Below, piece after piece: positions 57,765 to 64,000 of a stretch of 64,000 bases of DNA (position 1 is its first letter; each line of letters opens with the position of its first letter). The stretch is from Sphingomonas canadensis (GTDB taxonomy: Bacteria; Pseudomonadota; Alphaproteobacteria; Sphingomonadales; Sphingomonadaceae). Under the pieces are notes generated by a model, which did no database searches, was not told where the DNA came from, and was given only the letters and a program-made list of their open reading frames with translations. The position numbers and the translations under genes are program-made. The stretch covers positions 620,001 to 684,000 of the forward strand of contig NZ_JAPDRA010000001.1 in assembly GCF_026013525.1 (NCBI RefSeq), read 5' to 3'.

Positions 57765-58630
57765 GCGGCGCGCTCTCCGCCGACCGGCAGCGCGCGATGC
57801 TGCGGACCGCGATGGGCCCGGCGATCGCCGCCGCGCTCAGTGATCCGCTGGTGGTCGAAGTGATGGTCAACCCCGACGGCGCGCTCCGGCTCGACCGGCT
57901 CGGCGAAGGGCGGACCGACACCGGCGTCCGGCTCGACCCCGCCCAGGTCGAGCGTATCATCCGGCTCGTCGCGAGCCACGCGCGCACCGAGGTGCATGGC
58001 GGCGCGCCGATCCTCTCGGCCGAGCTACCACCGCATGGGCAAGGCGCAGGCGAACGCTTCGAGGGCGTGCTCCCGCCGGTCGCGCTCGCTCCCTGTTTCT
58101 CGATCCGCAAGCCGGCCGCGCGCATCTACGGGCTCTTCCTCGACCATCCGCTGTTCGCGCAGCGCATCCGCGAGTGGCTCAAGACGCTGCGCAAAAAGAA
58201 CGTCGCCGTGCTGTTCGCGACCCAGAGCCTCGCCGACATCGCCGCGAGCACCATCGCGCCCGCGATCATCGAGAGCTGCCCCCAGCGCATACTGCTCCCC
58301 AACGACCGCGCGATCGAACCGCAGAGCCGGCAAGCCTATGAGCGGTTCGGCCTCAACGAGCGCCAGATCGAGCTCGTCAGCCGCGCGACTCCCAAGCGCC
58401 ACTATTACCTCCAGTCGGCGCGCGGCAACCGCCTGTTCGAGCTGGGGCTCGGTCCGATTGCGCTGGCGCTGTGCGGCGCTTCTGATCCCGCCTCGCAGGC
58501 GCGGATCGACGCGATCCTTGGCCAACACGGCGCCCACGACTTCGCTGCCCGCTTCCTCGAATCCGCCGGCCTCGACTGGGCAGCGCCGCTCCTGGCCGGC
58601 TTCCCGCAACCCCCCTCGTCCCCGGAGTAA
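57761..58630 (+). pseudogene. In-frame trbB-trbE chimera (deletion of trbC, trbD and most of both ATPase genes)
   Basis: Residues 1-123 are the N-terminal part of TrbB, the transfer ATPase (MSGALSADRQRAMLRTAMG, ... FSIRKPAARIY). From about residue 124 the sequence switches to the C-terminal end of TrbE, the VirB4-type ATPase (FLDHPLFAQRIREWLKTLRK, then NVAVLFATQSLADIAAS and HYYLQSARGNRLFELGLGPI). The junction is at about 58129-58133. The TrbB Walker motifs, trbC, trbD and the TrbE Walker A region are all missing. The frame stays open for 289 aa, so a stable but inactive hybrid may be made. Neighbouring trb genes are in normal order on both sides. Confidence 0.88.
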
Positions 58631-58636
58631 CCCGTG

Positions 58637-59374
58637 ATGCGTACCTGCTCGTTCAAGAAGTTCCTGCTCGCCTCGGCGCTCGGCATCGCCTGCACTGCGG
58701 TCGCCACGCCTGCCTCGGCGCAGATCAGCGTGTTCGATCCCACCAACTATTCGCAGAACCTGCTCTCCGCCGCGCGCGCACTCGAGCAGATCAACAACCA
58801 GATCCAGTCGCTCCAGAACGAAGCCGCCATGCTCCAGAACATGGCCAAGAACTTGAAGCCGACCGACTTCCCGCAGCTCCAGGCATTGACCGAGCGGCTG
58901 AAGCAGATCGACCAGCTGATGGCGCGTGCGCAGGCGGTCGACTTCCGCGTCGACAGCATCGACGACCAGCTCCGCAAGCTGTTCCCGCAGGGCTTCGACC
59001 AAGCGCTGACGTCGAACGCGCAAGTCCAGGCCGCCAAGGCCCGCCTCGACGCACAGATGGCCGCCTATCAGCAGACGATGCGCGTGCAGGCGCAGGTGGT
59101 CGAGAACGTCCGCGCCGATGTCGAAACGCTGAACGCGATCACCGCGCGCAGCCAGGGCGCCGAAGGCGCGCTTCAGGTCGGTCAGGCGACTAACCAGCTG
59201 CTCGCGCTCCTCGCCAAGCAGCAGCTCCAGATCCAGAACCTGATGGCGGCGCAATACCGCGCCGAAGCGATCGAAGCCGCGCGGCGCGCCAAGGCCGAGG
59301 CAGACGCGCGCGCCGCCACCAAGAAGTTCCTCGGCTCCGGCAGCGCCTACACGTCCCAGCCCCCGGGCAACTAG
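58637..59374 (+). CDS. trbJ: Conjugal transfer protein TrbJ
   Basis: This 245-aa periplasmic protein has a signal peptide (RTCSFKKFLLASALGIACTA) and long amphipathic, coiled-coil-like helices (ARALEQINNQIQSLQNEAAM, LRKLFPQGFDQAL), as in the TrbJ/VirB5 family that sits at the pilus tip. A GTG at 58634 is an alternative start directly before the ATG; GGAG is 9 bp before the ATG. It follows the trbE remnant in normal order. The usual small trbK gene between trbJ and trbL is not present; instead there are about 120 bp of GC-rich DNA. Confidence 0.9.
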   Translation: MRTCSFKKFLLASALGIACTAVATPASAQISVFDPTNYSQNLLSAARALEQINNQIQSLQNEAAMLQNMAKNLKPTDFPQLQALTERLKQIDQLMARAQAVDFRVDSIDDQLRKLFPQGFDQALTSNAQVQAAKARLDAQMAAYQQTMRVQAQVVENVRADVETLNAITARSQGAEGALQVGQATNQLLALLAKQQLQIQNLMAAQYRAEAIEAARRAKAEADARAATKKFLGSGSAYTSQPPGN

Positions 59375-59493
59375 GCGCGGCCGACCGGCGGCGGCGTGCT
59401 TTCGCCTCGCGCGCCGCCGCCCGCCGCGGGGCGTCCCGCCGCTCCCCTCGGGGCGCCCCGCGGCATCCCAGCTCGATCAAGGACACGCGACAC

Positions 59494-60792
59494 GTGAACG
59501 ACCTCAACGTCATCGACCGGTTCATGGCCGACTTCATCCGCTACATCGACAGCGGGTTCGGCCTGCTGGGGCCCGACGTCGCCTTCCTGACGACGACCCT
59601 GATTGGCATCGACATCACGCTCGCCGGGCTGTTCTGGGCGATGGGCGGCGACCAGGACGTGCTCGGCCGCCTCCTCAAGAAGATCCTCTATGTCGGCGCC
59701 TTCGCCTTCATCCTGAGCAGCTTCCCGACGCTCGCCGACATCATCTTCCGCTCCTTCGCGCAGGCCGGCCTGACCGCCGGCGGCGGCACGCTTTCGCCCG
59801 ACGAGCTGCTCAAGCCCGGTCGGCTCGCCGGCACCGGCTTCTCCGCCGCCTGGCCGCTGCTCGAACAGGCGTCGGACATGATGGGGTTCGTCAGCTTCTT
59901 CGACAATTTCCTGACGATCGCGGTGCTGCTGTTCGCCTGGGCGATCGTGATCGTCGCCTTCTTCATCCTCGCGGTGCAGATGTTCGTGACGATCCTCGAA
60001 TTCAAGCTAACCACGCTCGCGGGCTTCATCCTCGTGCCGTTCGCGCTGTGGAACCGCACCAGCTTCCTCGCCGAGCGCGTGCTCGGCAACGTCGTGAGCT
60101 CGGGCATCAAGGTGATGGTGCTGGCCGTGATCGTCGGCATCGGCGCCAATTTCTTCGCCGAATTCACGTCCGCGCTCCAAGGCCAGGAGCCCGACATCGG
60201 CCAGGCGATGAGCCTGGTGCTCGCCGCGCTCTCGCTGTTCGGCCTCGGCATCTTCGGCCCCGGCATCGCGTCGGGCCTGGTGTCGGGCGCGCCGCAGCTC
60301 GGCGCCGGCGCGGCGGTCGGCACCGTCGCAGGCACCGCCGGCATGACGATGCTGGCCGGTGGCGCGGCGGTCGCGGGGGCGCGGGCGCTCGGTGGCGCAG
60401 CGCTCGGCTCGGTGCGCGCCGGGACCGCCATGGGATCGGCCGCGTCGACTGCCTACCGGCTCGGCCGCGAGACCGCGGCTGAGCCCAGCGTCGCAGCAGG
60501 CCTGAGCGGCGTCGCGCGGGCGGCCGGCAATGCGGCGCGAAGCCGCGCATCCAGCGCGCTGGGCTTAAGCGAAGCCGTGGAGAGCGGGCGGACCGCAGCA
60601 TGGAATGCGCTCAACGACACCGCTCCCGCTTCGGCTGCGCCCGCTGCTGCGGGCGGCATGCCCGGCTGGGCGCGTCAGATGCGCGAGCAGCAGAGCGCGC
60701 GCCATCACCGGCAGATCGCGCTGCACACCCTCAGGGGCGCCGACCGCGGCGGCGCCGCCGCCATTCCCGACATTAAGGAAAGGGACGATTGA
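59494..60792 (+). CDS. trbL: Conjugal transfer protein TrbL (VirB6-like)
   Basis: This 432-aa inner-membrane protein has an N-terminal soluble part and about six membrane segments between residues 35 and 265, with the family start NVIDRFMADFIRYIDSGFGL. Small-residue-rich stretches (Gly/Ala) make up the C-terminal cytoplasmic tail. TrbL forms part of the inner-membrane channel. The start is GTG at 59494. The stop lies 3 bp before trbF. Confidence 0.93.
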   Translation: MNDLNVIDRFMADFIRYIDSGFGLLGPDVAFLTTTLIGIDITLAGLFWAMGGDQDVLGRLLKKILYVGAFAFILSSFPTLADIIFRSFAQAGLTAGGGTLSPDELLKPGRLAGTGFSAAWPLLEQASDMMGFVSFFDNFLTIAVLLFAWAIVIVAFFILAVQMFVTILEFKLTTLAGFILVPFALWNRTSFLAERVLGNVVSSGIKVMVLAVIVGIGANFFAEFTSALQGQEPDIGQAMSLVLAALSLFGLGIFGPGIASGLVSGAPQLGAGAAVGTVAGTAGMTMLAGGAAVAGARALGGAALGSVRAGTAMGSAASTAYRLGRETAAEPSVAAGLSGVARAAGNAARSRASSALGLSEAVESGRTAAWNALNDTAPASAAPAAAGGMPGWARQMREQQSARHHRQIALHTLRGADRGGAAAIPDIKERDD

Positions 60793-60795
60793 GCC

Positions 60796-61599
60796 ATGAT
60801 CTTCAAACGCAGCGTCCAGCGCTACGGACGCACCCCCGAACCCGAGACACCCTTCCAGCGCGCGGGGCAATTGTGGGACGAACGCATCGGCTCCGCACGC
60901 GTCCAGGCGCGCAACTGGCGGCTGATGGCGTTCGGCAGCCTCGCGCTCGCCGGGAGCTTCGCCGGCGCGCTCTGCTGGCAGTCGCTCCAGAGCCGCGTCG
61001 TCCCCTATGTCGTTGAAGTCGACAAGCTCGGCGAACCGCGCGCGGTGAACGAGGCCGACAGGGCCTACCGGCCCACCGATCCGCAGGTCGCGTGGCACCT
61101 CGCGCGCTTCGTCACCAGCGTCCGCTCGGTATCGCTCGACCCGGTGCTGATGCGCCGCGACTGGCTTGCGGCCTATGACTTCGCGACCGAGCGCGGCGCG
61201 CGTTTTCTCGACCAATATGCCCGCGCGGCGCAGCCCTTCGCGCGCATCGGCGAGCGCACCGTCTCGGTCCAGGTGACGAGCGTCGTGCGCGCGTCCGACC
61301 GCTCGTTCCAGGTCAAATGGACCGAGAGCGCGTTCGAGCGAGGATCGCCCGCCGGAAGCGCGCGCTGGACCGCGATCCTGACGGTCGTGGTCCGGCCCCC
61401 GGCCAGCGCCGACGTGCTGCGCAAGAATCCGCTCGGCGTCTATGTCGACGCAGTCGACTGGAGCCGCGAGCTCGACGCGCCGGCGCCCCAGCCCTCCGCG
61501 CCGCCTTCGCAACCGCCCGCAAACCTGCCGCTCGGATCGCCGCTCGACCCGAACCTCGGCGCCACTCCCGCTCCCGCCCCGATGGAGAATCCGTCATGA
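60796..61599 (+). CDS. trbF: Conjugal transfer protein TrbF (VirB8-like)
   Basis: This 267-aa bitopic protein has one membrane segment at about residues 38-60 (LMAFGSLALAGSFAGALCW) and a periplasmic VirB8-like domain with VPYVVEVDKLGEP and WTAILTVVVRPP. The C-terminus is Pro-rich. It scaffolds the inner-membrane complex. Its stop overlaps trbG as ATGA. Confidence 0.93.
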   Translation: MIFKRSVQRYGRTPEPETPFQRAGQLWDERIGSARVQARNWRLMAFGSLALAGSFAGALCWQSLQSRVVPYVVEVDKLGEPRAVNEADRAYRPTDPQVAWHLARFVTSVRSVSLDPVLMRRDWLAAYDFATERGARFLDQYARAAQPFARIGERTVSVQVTSVVRASDRSFQVKWTESAFERGSPAGSARWTAILTVVVRPPASADVLRKNPLGVYVDAVDWSRELDAPAPQPSAPPSQPPANLPLGSPLDPNLGATPAPAPMENPS

Positions 61600-62543
61600 G
61601 ATATGTGCCCCATTTCTGCGCGCCGTTTGTGCTGCCTATGCTGCTCGGCGCAGCGCCGCTCCAGCAGTCGGCGGCATCACTCGCACCAGCCCCGGCGCAA
61701 TCCCGCCAGGAGGCCGGCGCCGCCGTTCCGAAAGCGGCACCGCCGCGTGCTGCGGCGCGCCCTGCGCCCAAGCGCCGCGCGGCGCGTCCGGGCGCCGCGC
61801 GCGTCGCCGCCGCCAATGCCGCGGCGGTTCGCGAGCCGGTCCGCGAGAATTACGTCAATGCGATGCAGGTCTATCCGTTCAGCGACGGGGCGATCTACCA
61901 AGTCTATGCCGCGCCCGAGCGCGTCACCGACATCGCGCTTCAGCCGGGCGAGACGCTGGTCGCGGTCGCGGCGGGCGATACCGCGCGCTGGGTGATCGGC
62001 GACACCAGCAGCGGCAGCGGCGCCGAGCGGCGCACGCACGTGCTGGTCAAGCCCTTCTCGAGCGGGCTCGCCACAAACCTCGTCATTACCACCGACCGTC
62101 GCAGCTACCATCTCTCGCTGACGAGCACGCGCGGCGCGGCGATGGCGAGCCTGTCATGGACCTATCCCGCCGACGCGCTGATCGCACTCCAGCGCTCGAC
62201 TGCCGAAGCGGACGCCGCCGCACCGGTCGCGCAGGGCTTGGCGGTCGACCAGCTCCGGTTCGACTATACGATCAGCGGCGACAAGCCCGACTGGCGTCCG
62301 CTGCGCGCCTTCGACGACGGGCGGCAGACCTTCATCGAATTCCCCGAGAGCATCGCTGTCGGCGAGGCCCCGCCGCTGTTCGCGATCGGCGCCGAAGGCG
62401 ATGCCCAGCTCGTCAACTACCGCGTCCGCGGCCGCTTCTACATCGTCGATCGACTGTTCGACCGCGCCGAGCTCCGCCTCGGCACGAAGAAGCAGAAGGT
62501 TGTACGGATCGTGCGCGGCACGAAGCGGGGGAGGCGGTCGTGA
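61596..62543 (+). CDS. trbG: Conjugal transfer protein TrbG (VirB9-like)
   Basis: This 315-aa periplasmic protein has a signal-like N-terminus (HFCAPFVLPMLLGAAP), a long Ala/Pro/Arg-rich linker (to about residue 85) and a VirB9/CagX domain: NAMQVYPFSDGAIYQVYAAP, DIALQPGETLVAVAAGDT, then the C-terminal KPDWRPLRAFDDGRQTFIEF. It forms the outer-membrane core with TrbI. It overlaps trbF and trbI by 4 bp each. Confidence 0.93.
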   Translation: MRYVPHFCAPFVLPMLLGAAPLQQSAASLAPAPAQSRQEAGAAVPKAAPPRAAARPAPKRRAARPGAARVAAANAAAVREPVRENYVNAMQVYPFSDGAIYQVYAAPERVTDIALQPGETLVAVAAGDTARWVIGDTSSGSGAERRTHVLVKPFSSGLATNLVITTDRRSYHLSLTSTRGAAMASLSWTYPADALIALQRSTAEADAAAPVAQGLAVDQLRFDYTISGDKPDWRPLRAFDDGRQTFIEFPESIAVGEAPPLFAIGAEGDAQLVNYRVRGRFYIVDRLFDRAELRLGTKKQKVVRIVRGTKRGRRS

Positions 62544-63742
62544 GCGAGCTTCCCGAAGCCGCGGCGGCGCCCAAGGCCGACCCCGAGACGCTAGTGATCC
62601 GGGCGCAGCCGGCGCGCGCGATCCGCTTCCGGCGCGGCGTCATCATCGCCGCCGCGGCGATCGCGTCGCTGGCGCTGATGGTGATCGCCTGGATGGCGCT
62701 TAAGCCGGTGAGCTTCAGCGGCGCCGGCGCCCCGGAGGAGCGGGTCCGCACCGACAATCGCGCGCCGGCGGACACATTGAGCGGGCTGCCTTCCTCCTAT
62801 GGGGACGCACCCCGGCTCGGTCCGCCGCTTCCCGGCGACCTCGGCAAGCCCATCCTCGACCACCAGCGCGCGATGGCCGCGGAGGGCTCGCCGGCGCCCC
62901 AAGCGCAGGACACCACCGAGCATGACCGCCGCCTCGCCGAGGCCAAGGCTGCGCGCGAATCCCCACTACTCGCGGCGACGGGCGCGCGATCGGCGGCCTC
63001 CGGTGCAGCCCAAGGCACGGCCCCGATTCCGGCGAACACCGCGCCCGCTCCGCCTACGGACGGCGACCGCGTTGCGCTCGATCCCGCCCGCGATCCCAAT
63101 GCGCAGCAGCGCAAGATCGACTTCGCGTCGGGCCGCGACACCGGCGCCGCGGTCAATCCGCATCGCCTCGAGGTGCCCGCATCGCCCTACATGCTGTCCG
63201 CCGGCAGCGTGATCGCGGCGAGCCTCATCACCGGCATCCGCTCCGACCTGCCCGGGCTGGTGACCGCGCAGGTGACGGAAAACGCCTTCGACAGCGCCAC
63301 CGGCCGCATCCTGCTCATTCCACAGGGCGCGCGGCTGATCGGCACTTACGACAGCGTCATCGCCTATGGCCAATCGCGCGCGCTCGTCGTGTGGCAGCGA
63401 ATCGTCCTGCCCGACGGTGCCTCGATCCGGATCGACAACGTGCCGGCGACCGACCCGTCCGGCTACACCGGACTTGCCGACAAGGTGGATTTCCACACTT
63501 GGTCGCTGCTCAAGGGCATCGCGCTTTCGACGGTGCTCGGCGTCACGCCCGAGCTCGCGCTGTCGGGCGGGGGCGACCTCGTCGATGCGATCCGTCGCTC
63601 GAGCCAGGACAATGTCGCGCGTGCCGGCGACCAGATCACCCAGCGCAACCTCCAGGTCCAGCCGACCATCACGATCCGGCCCGGCGCGCCGGTGCGGCTC
63701 GTCGTCCACAAGGATCTCATCCTCGCGCCATGGCGCGGTTAG
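62540..63742 (+). CDS. trbI: Conjugal transfer protein TrbI (VirB10-like)
   Basis: This 400-aa protein has an N-terminal cytoplasmic part, a membrane segment (about residues 35-55, VIIAAAAIASLALMVIAWMA), a Pro/Ala-rich periplasmic linker and a C-terminal VirB10 domain (SPYMLSAGSVIAASLITGIR, GRILLIPQGARLIGTYDS). It spans the envelope and, with TrbG, makes the core channel. The GTG start overlaps the trbG stop. Confidence 0.93.
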   Translation: MSELPEAAAAPKADPETLVIRAQPARAIRFRRGVIIAAAAIASLALMVIAWMALKPVSFSGAGAPEERVRTDNRAPADTLSGLPSSYGDAPRLGPPLPGDLGKPILDHQRAMAAEGSPAPQAQDTTEHDRRLAEAKAARESPLLAATGARSAASGAAQGTAPIPANTAPAPPTDGDRVALDPARDPNAQQRKIDFASGRDTGAAVNPHRLEVPASPYMLSAGSVIAASLITGIRSDLPGLVTAQVTENAFDSATGRILLIPQGARLIGTYDSVIAYGQSRALVVWQRIVLPDGASIRIDNVPATDPSGYTGLADKVDFHTWSLLKGIALSTVLGVTPELALSGGGDLVDAIRRSSQDNVARAGDQITQRNLQVQPTITIRPGAPVRLVVHKDLILAPWRG

Positions 63743-63753
63743 GAGCCATTCAA

Positions 63754-63971
63754 TGCCTGAATTGAAACTGGCGAAGCTTCCCGATCGGACGCCGGTCAAG
63801 CTGGCGATCATCGTTACGCCTGATCTGCATCAGATGCTGCAGGACTATGCCGCACTCTATGCCGAGACGTATGGCCGCGAAGAACCGGTTGCAGAGCTCG
63901 TCCCCGCAATGCTCGCGGCGTTTCTCGAGAGCGACCGCAGCTTTGTTCGCGCTCGATCGCCTGGGAAATGA
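63754..63971 (+). CDS. DUF2274 protein
   Basis: This 72-aa protein is of the DUF2274 type (MPELKLAKLPDRTPVKLAII, then YGREEPVAELVPAMLAAFL). It regularly follows trbI in alphaproteobacterial ICEs; its function is unknown. AGGAG lies 9 bp before the ATG. The stop overlaps the next gene as ATGA. Confidence 0.85.
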
Positions 63972-64000
63972 GCACCGAGAGCGATGCGCCGGAGCGCTTC
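63968..64000 (+). CDS. 5' end of the next ICE gene
   Basis: An ATG overlapping the DUF2274 stop opens a frame MSTESDAPERF that runs off the window edge. The 4-bp overlap matches the coupling used in this operon. Product unknown. Confidence 0.4.
   Translation, partial: MSTESDAPERF

Larger units (their letters stand above)
2794..64000. mobile_element. Integrative and conjugative element inserted at tRNA-Ser (left end; right end outside window)
   Basis: A tyrosine integrase starts 183 bp after the 3' end of a complete tRNA gene. From there the window carries an unbroken ICE-type backbone: toxin-antitoxin, ArdC-like, ParB, DUF736, TraF, relaxase, TraG and trb genes, with three cargo blocks between them. 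The left boundary is inferred to be the tRNA 3' portion. I found no second copy of the tRNA 3' end in the window, so attR must lie beyond 64000. The exact crossover length cannot be fixed without attR. Confidence 0.8.

Noticed and set aside
1..64000. CRISPR array or rRNA genes
   Set aside because: No regularly spaced short repeats and no rRNA-like stretches seen.

Overview
The window is high-GC DNA with the gene content of an alphaproteobacterium, most likely a sphingomonad (Sphingomonadaceae). Pointers are the FecI/FecR/TonB-receptor lasso-peptide layout, the LuxI/LuxR/PhyH grouping, and a trb-type conjugative element with ArdC, ParB, DUF736, TraF, relaxase and TraG in the order usual for alphaproteobacterial ICEs. 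This assignment is inference from gene content; no rRNA or marker gene is present.

Layout. Positions 1-2.7 kb are chromosomal flank: the end of an Mla-type lipid transport operon (MCE protein, auxiliary lipoprotein), a large hairpin, a convergent periplasmic cyclophilin and tRNA-Ser(GGA). A P4-type integrase starts 183 bp past the tRNA, so everything from about 2.8 kb to beyond 64 kb reads as one integrative and conjugative element (ICE) inserted at the tRNA 3' end. Its right end is outside the window. ICE backbone: integrase and a toxin-antitoxin pair (2.9-5.0 kb), a DUF2285 regulator (5.1-5.8 kb), ArdC-like protein, DUF2958 and ParB (23.9-27.6 kb), DUF736, a small HTH protein, TraF, lytic transglycosylase and relaxase (30.2-35.0 kb), TraG, an RHH protein and trb genes (55.3-64 kb).

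Cargo 1 (5.9-18.8 kb) is a lasso-peptide locus. It has two LuxR regulators, a LuxI synthase, a PhyH-family dioxygenase, a GntR regulator, a 40-aa precursor, fused B and C maturation enzymes, and a convergent block of isopeptidase, TonB-dependent receptor, anti-sigma FecR and ECF sigma factor. No dedicated exporter lies inside it. Next to it is an unexplained three-gene cassette (amphi-Trp-like protein, membrane protein, ABC exporter; 19.6-23.3 kb).

Cargo 2 (27.7-29.7 kb) pairs an XRE/ImmA-IrrE-like protein with an E2 (UBC-like) protein carrying a SEC-C-type cysteine motif.

Cargo 3 (35.0-55.1 kb) sits between relaxase and TraG and is a defence island: MNT-HEPN protein, Vsr nuclease, C5 cytosine methyltransferase, DrmB and DrmA of DISARM, a NERD/UvrD helicase, a 1105-aa DrmE-like protein with a small leader gene, a GIY-YIG protein, a divergent thymidine-phosphorylase-like protein and a 1215-aa zinc-ribbon/kinase/ATPase fusion.

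Signs of decay or error: trbB and trbE are fused in frame, with trbC, trbD and most of both genes missing, so the transfer ATPases are lost and self-transfer is probably impaired. Several single-base frame breaks occur in small ICE genes (RelE/HigB-type toxin, DUF2958, probably the E2-like gene); they may be true decay or sequencing error.
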